This document shows positions 12,576 through 24,320 of a DNA stretch of 64,000 nt, piece after piece. The notes under the pieces were generated by a model. That model was not told where the DNA came from. It did no database searches and worked only from the letters and a program-made list of their open reading frames with translations. Position numbers and translations under genes: made by a program. The first letter of the stretch is position 1. Every line of letters begins with the position of its first letter. Origin of the DNA: Armillaria gallica (taxonomy: Eukaryota; Basidiomycota; Agaricomycetes; Agaricales; Physalacriaceae); contig JBANDB010000003.1 in NCBI GenBank assembly GCA_037576215.1, positions 7,130,001-7,194,000 of the forward strand, read 5' to 3'.

Positions 12576-14134
12576 AGATCAATGAAGAAGACTCAACAGA
12601 GTCATCTGATTCATCATCAGACGATGAAGGAGACTTTCATGATTCCCATTCGACATCGAACTCTCAGCCATTTACCCTTGCAAATTTTCACACTGGCCTG
12701 AGCGGATCGTTGAAGCAAAAGGCTAAGGTCGGTCCGCATATCTATCAAGCAATACCACTTGATTGAATTGACAAATGCAGGATTCAGCCATTTCCAAGGT
12801 CCATCGAAGTAAGAAGCCTCGTAGCCAGTAAGCATCTCTTGTCAATAATGAAGCGTATTTTCCAAGCTTTTCTTAGCAACGCTGCTGTACCTGACAGTTC
12901 ACAAGAACATGTTGGGGAGGGAGGAACAATTGATCCTGAAGAGTTGTTCGTAACATTTATTTTCTGTGGAACTCTGTTAACAATTCCTCTAGGATGCTGG
13001 AATATCCTTGGGGCATCACTGGTGGGGTGAGCATCAAACAAGAAGACTTCGATCGCTTGAAACTGGGTGTCTACCTCAATGATAACCTCATAGAGTTTAG
13101 ATTACAGTACGTATTTCTCAAGGTCTTTTACCCCCTGTTCACAACTTTCTGTAGGCTTTTCCAAGAGCAATTGGGACAAGATAAATTTGCAATTAACAAA
13201 GACATTTATATCTTCAGTCCGTTTTGGTTTCCTAAATTCGAAAGGTGATAGCTTTTGTCTTTCATGTCACCACAGATGTATTCAAACACGTGTTAGACAA
13301 TATGATGACATGCGGCGTTGGACATCCAAGATCGATATCTTTGTGAAGACATACTTGATCATACCGATACACGAAGGGTACATCATTATCGTGTATTTCA
13401 GAGAATAATCAACATGATCTTTCCTAGCATTCATTGGTATCTCGCTATCATTTGCAATCCTGGCTGTATGATTCTGCCAGGTGAACCCGAGAAGGAGACT
13501 CCGGTTGAAGCTGAAGAAAGGAGTGACACTGGAAAAGGATCTGCCACAGGGGAAGTGTAAGAGTATTTACATGTGACATTTGACGCACTTTGTTGATGGT
13601 GATATTTCAGTACCCAGATTTTTACACTTGATTCGCTGGGCTCGGAACATCAGGATACCTTGATGGCATTGAGCAACTTCCTAGTACTTGAGGCATCTGA
13701 CAAGAAAGGAGTGCAGACAAAGATGCAGCCTATCACACAATCTGCCTCCGTAAGCATCATAATGGACACACACAGGAAGCTTACCATTGTACAGGTGCCA
13801 CGGCAGAAGAATTCTTACAACTGCGGTATATTTTTATTACACTTTGCGGAAACATTCATGTCGGAGCCATCAAGGTACCATAAACTCATGGTAAGTTCTT
13901 TCTTGTTGACCACTATGTATTGATGACATTGTGTATACCCTCCAGTCGGAATCACCTTCACACCTTACAACCAGTAGAAACCTGGTCTGGCAAGTCGACA
14001 AAGTTAACGCCCTGAGGGAACATTTAACCTGTCAGATCTTGGAACTTTCAAAAGGATGGTCAGCTTATATGGCAACACACCTCCGAGACATTGCTTCAGG
14101 GGACAGTCCTATTGAAATCGTTCAAGACACCTAA
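12576..14134 (+). CDS. Ulp1-like cysteine protease (C48 family), multi-exon
   Basis: The exons read as a SUMO/ubiquitin-like protein protease: processing or removal of a ubiquitin-fold tag through a Cys-His-Asp triad, probably in the nucleus. Inferred exons are 12576-12727, 12781-12827, 12877-12949, 12993-13106, 13155-13244, 13276-13377, 13428-13556, 13611-13890 and 13946-14134 (TAA). An acidic Ser-rich region comes first (EEDSTESSDSSSDDE). Then come SIKQEDFDRLKLGVYLNDNL (the usual LNDxxI entry motif), the catalytic His in IHWYLAIICNPG, the Asp in IFTLDSLGS, the oxyanion Gln in VPRQKN and the Cys in NSYNCGIFLLHF. All four key residues are present and the frame joins cleanly across introns, so it may be functional. 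The start exon is not identified. Ulp1-like proteases also occur in transposons, so cellular use is not proven. Confidence 0.75.
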
Positions 14135-14339
14135 ATTTGTATACTCCTAGACATGCTCGTCATTGCTTAAAAACTTTTTCATGTATACCAGAATGACATT
14201 GCATTATATCTTTTGGATCACTCAGTTCCGATCTTAAGTTAACTTGAGCATGGCGAAAATGCACTATTGTATCATGTAGGGATGTTTTCATTCTTCCATG
14301 TCTGTAAGTCTGAATCTGCGTTACAATGTGTCTGTGACT

Positions 14340-17300
14340 CTACACTCCCATGTGTTGCATAAGGTTTGTGAGGGACATCTCTAAATTAGGCATCTCTCCT
14401 GATATTTCAAACTCCTCCTCACCTGAGTCATCGCTCTCTTTGTGTGACAATGTGCTTCCATTCCCTTCAACTTCCTTGTCCTGAAGGTCTGAGTGCCATT
14501 TATTAGGGCTATGAAAGGAGTATCAACATGTGAGTCGACTTACCTGCGATAACCAGAGGATTGAGACCATCGATATGTATGGTGCCTTGTCTCTGGTTTG
14601 GGTCGGACTGTGTTTTTTCATAACAATCATCATTGAAGAATATATCCCATTCGTCTACTGTGATGATTCTATGAGCATGAAACTTTCCCAGAAGTGCAAG
14701 ATAGATATTCCAGATGCAGTCTTGCTTTATTTTGGGATTCCCTAGCTCGTTCATAAACTCCTTGGCGCATTGTCGAAAAGATTCAGGTACGAGTTCCAGC
14801 ACGGGATGATCAATTGGTGTGTAAAGTTGCCTGACAGTCTGAATAGATTCAGGACTGAAAGTAACCTAAGAATGGACTTTCACAATGTCGTTGAAAAAGA
14901 TCACCTTGAGATTTACCTTGTAATCCTGAGTGTCGAATCGCTCTGGAGCCTGCTCAATGAGCAGCGGGACACCATTTGGGCGGGCTATCTTTCAATTGTG
15001 TCTCTTCTTGGTTGTATTATTTTTTATGACATACTCATCGAGTTCATGTTGAAGCCACAGAATAAAAATGTAATGAAAGACCAAACTGCCTTAACTGTTA
15101 GCTGATATCCACCTGAAAATAGATACTTACACTTCCAAAGGTACCTTAGGATCATACCATCCTTGGTCCACACCATGTTGCAGCAGGCCCTCATAGCCGA
15201 AGCTAAATGTCGCGCGGAGTACACTCCAAACTATCTCGGAGGGAATATTCATCTTCTCCACCATCCAACGATGTTGTACAGTATTGCATAACTCTGGGTC
15301 AGCCCATTGTCTCAGGAAAGTCTGAGCCTGAGCTACATTTCCATTTTCATTCCCGACATCGCTTTGGGTTATAAGCGGTGATGGGCCTAGACTTCTGTGG
15401 CAACAGCAACACCAACTCGGAATGAGATTGGGTAATTAACGTAGTAGCACAGCAATCAAGGCGATCATGTGTGCGAGTGGTTCGGGGCACCTCTGTGCAG
15501 TAGAACAATTCCTCTATACACAAGAATACACTGCGACTTTAAGTCTGCAAAGTAGTACTGCTTGGTAGTCAAGTACTAAATGCTATGGCTTCAAGCCGGT
15601 AGGGATCTCTCGAAATGAGAGGGAACGAAAATGGGTATGACGTGAATACCACGAATCCGTATGAGAAAATGTGCTGTGAGACTAGAAAACGTCGCTCAAT
15701 GGTAATCAGAGCGGGGTGAACGATGGAGAATAGACTAAACGGTCAGCAATAGTCTATGGGTGAGCGAGGTGATGAGAAAACGGTGTGGGGACTGCGAGTG
15801 GCGAAATAAACGTGGAACGAGGTGCTGAGGGTGGACTGGCAAGAGAAAATGTGGAACTACGAAAACTGGTGGTGATACTGGTCCTATACGATGTGAGGGT
15901 GCTGAGTCGATGTCGAAACTGGTCTGGTACTGAAACGATCCTATCCTATGTCAAAACTAACCTTCAAGTCCACTCGAGGGACTGATACTATACAAAAACT
16001 TGCTGAACTGATCCTAAGTCTGCTCTGAGACTACCCAAGTGGGCGACGATAACGATGGTGAAAGTGAAACTGTAAAAACTCCAATGGTGTGAAAGTGAAA
16101 TGATGACAGCCTATAAAAGATAATGGGGGTGAGGTATGGCGCAGCGATCACGTATTGGCACAGTATGAGCGTGCACCAATAGTGTTAAGAGCGAAGAGCA
16201 CGTAGCGAAGGACTCTTCATAGTTAAAACCGTGAGATAATTCTGGTGAGCTCAAGAGTCGACATGCGATCAAGAATATGCTGGTGCAAACGGTATATTGC
16301 TGTAGAACGGTGAATAAACATTGTTTACTGGTGATAGACTAGAGCGTGACAATAATTGACGTAGTCTGGGGTCAACTGGAGATGAACTGCCCTTGAACTA
16401 TGTTTTCTAACTAGTTTTTATACTACAAGTACAAATTTATAAATAGAGTAGATATGCAAGACTTAGTAAGGCCGTAAAGCCTTGGCTTTGTAAAAATCGT
16501 AGGTAACATATGGTCCTTGGTCTTCTAAAGTAACAGCAACTCGTCAATGTTGCCGCGTATGGATGCAAACCGTATGGTTTTGCTTGAGCGATGCACGGAT
16601 TGTTAGGTGCTGTTTAGCTGTGGATTACTGGGTGATAGTCATTGTACTGAGGAGTACATGTGGGGCAATATTTTCTTGAGGCCTTGGCAAAGTAACAGCC
16701 TTAGTAAACATGGTCTGTAGTTGCCGTAGCTGCAATTGCCGTAGCTGGGAAGGTACTCGCGTCAATCACGTCATTTTCATTAAGTGATCAATGAGCGTGT
16801 CAACTAGGTGCTTCTGAGTGATGCGTCAATTCTGTATTGGGATGATTGTCGATCTAAGGTGCCTTGCCATGATGAAGTATGGCAATTATGATGCGTGGCA
16901 GGATGGGATGGATAACAAAGCATGTAAGGAGTGGTTGCCGTAGGATGAAAGTGGTATCAGTGGGTGTGCAATCATTGGTTTACTGAAAGTCCATTGAAGG
17001 GACAGTAGCGTTAATTAGCAGGCAAAATCCGCGAATTCTGAGCATACAGAGCCTGGAGGCTCATCAGCGGGCCGTCTAAAAAGTTCCTGAGTTTGAAGAC
17101 ATGAAGGAATCATTTTATACTTACATCTATTCGCTTCTATCACGTCTAAATAATATTTGCAAATCAAAACTGGGTTCGAATTATTCCACCATATCTTCAT
17201 CCATTTTAGGACATCACTGAATGGGTCAACACAAGCGTGAAGACAGAGACCAAATCGGTATTTCCACTTGTCATGTTGGTCTATACACCACAAGTCATTA

Positions 17301-17830
17301 ACACCAGCACAATAGAACACTTTCCGGACCATGTCCTTTCTGAGTCATCTTGCGACAGATTTAGGCTCGTTAGTGTAACTCCACTCCTTGATTGTGTCTC
17401 TGCCGGGATGTAAGGAAGGCATCTCAGTGGCTGGCTACAACTAGAAGACAAACCTAGAGACATGTAGCTTGTGGTCGATTCGTAAATGTTTTTTCAATTC
17501 AAAGTATCCTGCCTTTGGGAAACACTCCCTGAACTCCTTGATAGGTTCTGTAATGGTTTCCACCGTGTGGTCTTGCTGCCTTGTACTCAAAAACCCCATG
17601 CATTTCCTCATCCTTTTGAAACTGGATAAACTGGGGAAGAAATGTAAATAATATGAAGTCTTTGGAAAGTTGAACTTACCCTAAGGTGTACTTTGATGTG
17701 TCGAAAACCTTTTGTAATTCGTCGCATAAAATGATATCGGTTATACCCCCTTCCATCTTCCACAGCTCCTCCAATCTAGGCCTAATAAGTTCCTCTGGGA
17801 CTACCTTTTGTTCAATCTACATAAAAATCA
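14340..17830 (-). pseudogene. Integrase-core (DDE-type) protein of an agaricomycete family, split by a 1.7-kb element
   Basis: On the minus strand the exons read, in order: VPEELIRPRLEELWKMEGG; STRQQDHTVETITEPIKEF; VFYCAGVNDLWCIDQHDKWK; a piece ending NFLDG; then, beyond the inserted element, PLITQSDVGNENGNVAQAQT, VQHRWMVEKMNIPSEIVWS and ILWLQHELDEYVIKNNTTKK; VPESFRQCAKEFMNEL; and an acidic last exon ending at TAG (14342-14340). The order matches proteins annotated as integrase core domain in mushroom genomes, with candidate acidic residues in DLWCIDQ, TQSD and KMNIPSE. Whether these proteins still move DNA is unknown. The gene is disabled three ways: the insertion at 15379-17066, an in-frame TGA at 17347-17345 (in VAR*LRKDM) and another at 14994-14992 (in RHN*KIARPNGVP). 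Exons upstream of 17830 are not resolved. Confidence 0.7.
15379..17066 (-). mobile_element. 1.69-kb TG..CA element (solo LTR or non-autonomous), inserted in the integrase-core gene
   Basis: The element runs, on the minus strand, from TGATGAGCCTCC to AGGCCCATCA. It is flanked by the direct repeat GCGG (15375-15378 and 17067-17070), a 4-bp target duplication. Its ends form a short imperfect inverted repeat of about 10 bp. Removing the element and one GCGG joins GACGGCCCG to CTTATAACC in frame (DGPLITQSD), so the limits are secure. It is homologous along its length to 25785-27513 and encodes no protein I can see. The ends and small target duplication suit a solo long terminal repeat, but a non-autonomous DNA element is possible. 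It lies in the sense direction of its host gene. Confidence 0.8.
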
Positions 17831-18604
17831 GGAAAGTTAGAACTTACCTAGTGGCAGATGCTGATTAGGCATGTTTAACGTAGTCAAAGAAAGTCTGAGC
17901 AACCCAAACTATTGAAGCACTCCAGGAGATTGGACCTTTGAATTTAACGGAACATTGTGGAACTCGGGACTATTGGAAACCTGACTGCTACACGTGATAC
18001 ATAGAATGGAAGCAGTCCCTCCTAAAATTTGATGCACTTTTTTGGCTTTGATGGCTGGTATTGAAACAAAAAAAATCGGAGAAAAGATGTCACCGCTGTG
18101 TAGTGATTGACGAGTTTTCTGATGAAAACCAAGGTATGAATCAGATTTCTCCTGCTTTTCAAAATAAACATAGAATCGGTGTGAAGATGTTGGTGGCGCA
18201 TCATTGCTTTTATGATCAGTGACAGAATGAACTATCCAAAAAAGCAATAACAATGAACACCTTTTACAACAGAATTTTCCAAATTCTTAAAAATAGAAAG
18301 GGCAATGATGATGACATTCCCACAGTAGTTGTTATAAGAAAGAGAGAATGGGATTATATCTCTCTACCATTTCCTCAATCTTGACATTATTCGAACCCTG
18401 AACGAAGTTGAGACCAACTTTTCCACCCTCCATTGTTATTGGAATTCTGTTTCACGTTGGTAAGGTTCACTGAGTCTGAAATGGATGTGGAGGCTCACAA
18501 ATTCAGCAGGATGTGCTGTTATGTTCACTTCGCGATGGTTTTGCTTCGGTACTTAACACACACACTGTGATTTTGTAAAGAGTACTAACACTTCCTCTTT
18601 GTAG
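17831..18604. other. Intergenic stretch between divergent genes
   Basis: This separates the minus-strand integrase-core gene from the plus-strand alpha-kinase gene, so it may hold both promoters and unresolved first exons. A minus-strand open frame (17909-18253) could contribute an N-terminal exon to the integrase-core gene, but I cannot align it to the family. A plus-strand ATG at about 18481 followed by a GT at about 18548 may be the first kinase exon, though the phase does not fit cleanly. Confidence 0.35.
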
Positions 18605-21600
18605 GCCCTGTGTCGGACGGAAAACTTTCTGGTGCACCTCAGAAAATACACGCTAGTTTTATGATCTTTATCCAAGGGGTTGCTCCTCGTACTCTGCCCC
18701 TTAGTAAGTTACACAAAAATGCGTGTTTTTGATTTGACGTAACATTCATTCAGGGGTAGACGGTAGTCTTACTGTACATGATGTCCTGAATATCGTCAAA
18801 AAACATGTTGCACAGGCCGGGTGCACATTAGCAGCTCCATTTAACTGCTATCTTGCGGGAAGATGGAGACCTCTGCTGGCTGAAGAGATATTGGATTCAT
18901 TAAATGTTTGGGACCTTTCACACTTCTATATTCGATATGTTCTTCCAGGAGGCACAGGTACACTCTATTCTAATATTGGGCAAAGTCGAATTCTGGAAGC
19001 CAGCACAGATGCTTTTGATGTGACCTTGTCACCCGACCTTAGTCTGGATCATTGTCAATATATATGTTGTACAAACTGTTCAGCCACAGGAGAACCTTAC
19101 AAATTCAAGCCCAATGAAGAAAAGTTTCATGTTCAAGCCTGTCTCGCTGCGGCTGGTCCCGCTACTTTATGCAGACTTCAGACGCAGACACTAACATTGA
19201 CCACCTGTGGCGCTTGTGCGGCTCTCGCTGCTCAGAAAAGTGCATCTTCATTTTCACTTAATGAATGCTGTTTGCATGATGCTCCTTTGGGTATATCTAA
19301 GATGCTACTTCCCAACATAGAGAATTGTCAAAGAGTGTGGACCAATGGGCTTCGTCATGTGAGAAACTTCTTTTGTCTTTGGCAGTTGATACTTAGAATT
19401 GTCTTAGCGACGGCAAATCCATTACAGACTGTTGCATCTGTATCACGAACAGAGCTACAGAAAGTGCTTGAGGCTAAAAGCAAAGCGGAAGCCGCAGTGG
19501 ATGTTTTATTAAAGCTTTTTCAGCAAAATCTTGCTTCTTCTGGAAATGTCTTCACTGTCCCCGACGTCGCCACCATTGACCACAGCATAAAGAATGCCAA
19601 AGCAAAAGGTATGTCGTCTCAACTCAACACTACGTTTCTTTCTTGATTGCATACTGCTTTTAGGGGCTCGCCCAGAGGCCAGGTTGCCAGTCGCAATATC
19701 ATCCAGATTAAAGAAAGATTCGTTAAAGACTGGTTATTCGATGGCTCACATTCGACACAAAAGTGAGACACAAAAATATCGACGACTCGCCTTGGAAGGC
19801 CAATCTGGTGAATCCGCTAGGGTCTTCATTCAGGTTAAGAGGGAAAATGGCACTAAAAAGGGACTTTCTTTCTGGGTATGGGTCCCTTCTTACAATCTTT
19901 CTTTTTGAAGTCCTGATTGTTGTAGAACATACAATGGGGCATGAAGTTTCCAGCTGCCACTTTTCGAAGCGATGTCACGAATCTCATCATTGAAAGCTTG
20001 CTGGTTGTCATCCATGATCATCTGGATGTCCAAGGATTTTCTTTTGTTGCTGGAGATTTCTTTCTTGTGGATTCGGGGTGGAGCCCAATTCTTGATGGGG
20101 ATCCTGATGAACCGACTGAACTGTTTTACAAAGGACTAGCGACCAGCAGTAAAAAGAAGGGAATAGCTGGCATCAAATTTGTTCAACCCGCTCAAGAAAA
20201 CTGGTTCATGGTGATCAAACCCACCGTTGCCAACAAATATGACATTTGGGTAGCTGGAGGTGAAATTACCCTGATGGTCAGTGTCTCAATCCTTAAAAAC
20301 GGTGTTGACTGATGGAGATACAGTCTACGCCTGTGAAGAGAGCCATAAGGAAGAAGAAGGGATGTCCCATCCCTACGCAATCCATTGTACGTGACATTTC
20401 CTTTGCATTGTTGTGAACGTTTAACATATGCACGTATAGGGCACCTCAGAAGTCAGTGAGCAAGACATCTGTTATAACAGTGATACTATACTTGGAGACA
20501 ACTCTCTATTTTTCGACTCCAATGTATCTATGGTGTCAGGACCACCCTCTTCAATATCTTCAGTATGACTCAAAGTGTCTAGATCTTCCCCCATGCTCAC
20601 CAGTTTCATCAGGGATACAGCCAGTCATCTTCCAAGTTGAAATCGTTGTCAAAACGATCAGTGAGCCTGTCATGATTATGCTTTACACTTCTCTAAGTCC
20701 AAGAAGCTGTCCCCACCGAATGTCGAGGAAAGACAAAAGCAGATCCATCCTGATATTATGCCAAGCATATGTGAAAGATGGTTCGATGCCATTCTGGATC
20801 TAATTGAGAAGGGAGGCACATACATAGAAGGTCAACCTCAACCAGGTAAGTCCATCGATTTGAAATCCTGCCGATACTTATATACGTTCAGGTAAGCTGG
20901 AACATTGGGTTGAAATCTGCAATATCCCTCGCTTGCGATCTGAGATTCTCACAAGACCGAATTTTGCTTTTGATTCACAAACTAGGAGACATATCTACGT
21001 CAACTGGGCTGAAAGCCCTGAGAAATGCCTTGGTTCAGGCTCCTTTAAGACTGTGCATCTTGGTGTCCTGCAAGTTGGCATCACGTTGCAGGGAATTCCA
21101 CTTCCACCCGCACTCCAAGGTAACATTTGTATCAAGTGTCCATACCAAGGAGTTACCAGGAGCGGAGATCCCAGGAGGTCCTCCGAAGGTTATGAAAGGA
21201 CCTGTGTCCTTCGAGAGGCAAACACCATGTTGTGGGCAAACACTCTACATGACATGAGCCTCGATATGGTCCTGAGCAAAGCCACCTCGCTCGGCACAGC
21301 TCCTGGCCCAATCCCAGATCTTCATTTTGTCGAGGCCGCAGTGGTGATGAAGTCCAGACCCGATTCAGTCAGACCAAAGGATTGGCTTGGATTTTGTGCG
21401 CTGGTGGAAAGGCTTTTATCGACAGATGACTTTGTCAAATATGTATGCAACGGCACACCCAAGCCTATCGACTTAGCCTCCAATGAGAAACATCATAACA
21501 CGGTATTTCTGTGCTTTTTGCAACATGTTCAATATCACTTTACAAAAGCAAAGGCATTTGTTTCAGATTACCAAGGTACTTTTGACTCTCCTGACTCACA

Positions 21601-21833
21601 TTGCCAAGGACTAAGTTACGTCAGGCGCAGGTTGTTGGTTGACAGATCCGCAGGTCATGGCAAAATCCGAATATGTCAGACATCTTTCAGTAACAGAACA
21701 GCTCTAATTCTTTTTCAGAGTTGTGGGACATCAGCTTTTTGTGGATGGAAATGTTGAAGGATCAATAGAATGCTTTGGGGAACAGCACCTTTGCAATGCT
21801 TGGTGCAAGTGGTTTGAACTACCAGAATTATGA
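18605..21833 (+). CDS. Ubiquitin-like domain fused to an alpha-type (MHCK/EF2K-like) protein kinase
   Basis: The first readable exons give FMIFIQGVAPRTLPLRVDGS, TVHDVLNIVKKH, YLAGRWRPLLAEEILDSL and HFYIRYVLPGG. This has the beta-hairpin, helix, LIFAG-like strand and terminal GG of a ubiquitin fold. A Cys-rich middle follows (CCTNCSATGEPYK), then linker exons. The C-terminal part, from about 20890, is an alpha-kinase: glycine loop LGSGSFKTVHLG, candidate lysine in NICIKCPY, REANTMLWANTL, HVQYHFTKAKAFVSDYQG, then after a 50-base intron (21576-21625) GCWLTDPQVM, and the zinc/GxA region GHQLFVDGNVEG with HLCNAWCKWFEL, ending at TGA 21831-21833. Alpha-kinases phosphorylate Ser/Thr, often in helical substrates. 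All hallmark motifs are present and no nonsense codon interrupts them, so it may be active. The first exon and the last splice donor are unresolved. The ubiquitin-like call rests on pattern only. Confidence 0.75.
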
Positions 21834-22353
21834 ACCGTTGGAATGATATAGTTGATCTCTTTTAAATAAAAATGCTCGACCCAAAATTTAAGGTTATCTG
21901 GCGTATTTGTCATGTCTATAATTCTGTCTGGCCAATCTTGATTTTGTAGGCAAGTTCGAACTTGTATAATCACAAAAGGAAACGTACCGGGGTTCGTAAA
22001 ATTCGAATTGAATCAGGAAGACTTATTCTAACAAAATACAAAGGAGCAACACAGATAATGAACACTCAAGTCTTGGATGGTAGCCAATCAACGCAATAGC
22101 CTCCTGCCAGAAATAGGACGTGAGGGTAGAGTCCATCCGGGAGCACAGGATCATTTTGCAGATGAAAACTTGGAAAGATATGTAAAAGGTTTCGGGAAAC
22201 TGAGTATTGTGAGGCAATGTAGACTGTTGATGACATGGTAACTACAGGAGTTTGCATGGAATCATTGTTTAGTATTGTGGGTACAATATAGCAGATGATG
22301 AAACCAGATGCAAGAGAGAAGGGAACAAGAGGTAAGGAACCGCCACGGCGTCT
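21834..22353. other. Sequence between the alpha-kinase gene and the left inverted-repeat arm
   Basis: No gene is visible. From about 22304 the sequence (gaaaccagatgcaagagag) is related to the start of the partial repeat copy at 37163. The repeat family therefore extends leftwards beyond the limit of the inverted match with 48925. Kinase 3' untranslated sequence probably occupies the first part. Confidence 0.4.
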
Positions 22354-22544
22354 TAATAGCCAGTTCGAAATGTGGAGTTTTTATGTGTTTTTTGTAAAAT
22401 AAATAAAATAAAAAACATTGAAATATGACCAAAGGTTGGTTCCTCATAAAGATACCCGAAAAATACAACATAAATGATGCAAGGATGATGAGGGTTTGCT
22501 GGATAAGACCCTATTGCACCATAATGAGGGCCCTCAGTAGTGTC

Positions 22545-22660
22545 CCCTTGGGACTGTCATCCCTGATGGCCAAAAAGTACATGGAAACAGGCATCGGACT
22601 CGATGCTTAGCTTAGTCAGTGAATTCTTCTTTTAGAACATCAAAATCGATGATGACAATG
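22545..22660 (+). repeat. Two-hairpin repeat, copy 1
   Basis: First hairpin: gtcatccctgatggc. Second hairpin: gcatcggactcgatgc (22591-22606). They are followed by ttagcttagtcagtg and ttcttcttttagaacatc. It sits inside the left inverted-repeat arm. The consensus over the window is GCCATC-n3-GATGGC, about 25 bases, GGCATCG-n-CGATGC, then GCTTAGTCAT and TCTATTTTTAGNGCATCG. Confidence 0.7.
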
Positions 22661-22919
22661 ATGGCGTCCATGTTTAAAGTAATCTAAGGCCCTATAGGGC
22701 TAAGTGCACATCTTGCACTTTTGTACCACTAATAGTAATTTAACAGATCTGTATGTAAGGGTATCAGTATTATGTGGGCATTTCTGAGTTTCGATTTCTT
22801 GTCTTAAGCTCTGGTGGGTGCATAGTCCTTCATGGTTGTGTGTGGTTTGGTGGAGTGAAAATGTTTGAATAGTGGATTGGGTGTACTTGCCCATTTCAAT
22901 ATCCATACAATCCTTGCTA

Positions 22920-23035
22920 GGCATGCAAATTGTCACTTCAATGCACTAAAAATAGACTATGATAACTAAGCAGAGCATCGAGGCCAATGCCTCTGTCTAA
23001 CTAATTTGGGCCATCGAGGATGGCAGTTTTGAATG
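22920..23035 (-). repeat. Two-hairpin repeat, copy 2
   Basis: On the minus strand the order is gccatcctcgatggc, then gcattggcctcgatgc (22990-22975), then gcttagttatcatag and tctatttttagtgcat. It faces copy 1 about 370 bp away, so the two could be the ends of one element. Confidence 0.7.
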
Positions 23036-23745
23036 TTCACATTTAAAGTTTGATGGCTGAATGTCTTTGAGCAATGTCAAGGCTTCGGTGGATGCACATT
23101 GTTATAATTGATCACAACAGGTAGATTTCATTGGCAAGTGATGGATGGCTGTCTCTGCGAGATGTCTGGCCACAGTATAACAGAGAAAGTTGGCAGATAA
23201 CTTTGTATCACCGATGAAGCCCAGTTAAACGTCTGTGGGCTTGGGCAGGTTTGGAGAGATACCAGTCGATAAATCAATGGAAGGCTGTAGCTCACTAAGA
23301 ATGGGGCATCGCACGGTTTTGTGATCGCTACCTATGGATACCCATTGATGCTCACAGACTATTTTCAGTGCATATCATCGATAGTAATCAATAAGACACA
23401 CATTTATTTGCTTGCTAGCTCTACAAATTGAATACACCGGGTAGCTACAGGCCTACAACCTATCACACTCCCATCTCCTGTCCATACACAGGCATGCGGC
23501 TGTCGGCAGACTGAACTGCGAACCTGGCTGGTTTTAACCATATATCCATACTATATGATAGAGCTTTAATGTACCGCATGCAAAAAAAAAGAGTGCAGCC
23601 AACGAAAACACATCAGGCATAGCAACCTGAAGCCGAAGTTGAACACATGTAAGTCACTCAGCCCAGGGGAAATTATAACTATGCACCTATGTGGAGGAGA
23701 GGTGAAATGGAGGAGATGGCGTGCATATATGGTAATAATTTGACC

Positions 23746-24320
23746 TAGTACAGTGTTATGGGGAATAAGACAACAGGTGGACTTACCTTATCCTGCAACT
23801 GAAATCACATCCAAACTCCTTATTTCCTTCAACCACGGACCAAGACACTGGCTATATATGGTTGCCTCGGGTGGTTCCTGATCTACGGCGCCGTTTCAAA
23901 TGAGCTCGACACCATCAGTGGCATCTGGGTCATAAATAAACTGGTGGCAATGGTTCCCAGCAAAGATGATAACGCAGCAGGGAAGGGCAACATGTCGGGC
24001 TAGGGTCATGATGGTGAAGGGAGAGTATACTAACGTTAGTTACCAGTCGCTTGCAAAACCCCACGCGAAGTTCTTGACGGTCCCAGTCATGATGAATCTA
24101 TACAGGCTCGAGAGCTCTCAGAGTATGCTCAGCTTTGCCCAACTGCATCCATCAGCATCTCTATATATCCATGGACATCGATGGATTGATTGGTACTCAT
24201 GGGTGTCAATCCAGGCCTCTAGACTTTCAACTGGGGATAGAGGTTGAGGATGACAGTTGTTTGGACGTGAGAACAATAAAAACACTTTCCCATGGTTGAT
24301 CTCTTCTTTGTCACACAGTC
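23746..24320. other. Upstream region of the first JmjC-like paralogue
   Basis: No exon is certain here. It lies between the inner edge of the left arm and the first ATG of the JmjC-like gene, so it should hold that gene's promoter. An open frame at 23966-24247 does not resemble the upstream sequence of the second paralogue. Confidence 0.35.

Larger units (their letters stand above)
22354..23745 (+). repeat. Left arm of a 1392-bp inverted repeat
   Basis: This segment matches the reverse complement of 47534-48925 nearly base for base. The two arms have equal length, from taatagccagttcgaaatgt at the outer edge to ggtaataatttgacc at the inner edge. I saw only scattered substitutions, several at CpG sites (for example gaagccgaag against gaagctgaag). 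The arm carries two copies of the two-hairpin repeat in opposite orientation, near 22.6 and 22.98 kb. Short frames inside it are not convincing genes. It may be a mobile element present twice or a segment copied once in inverted orientation. Confidence 0.9.
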
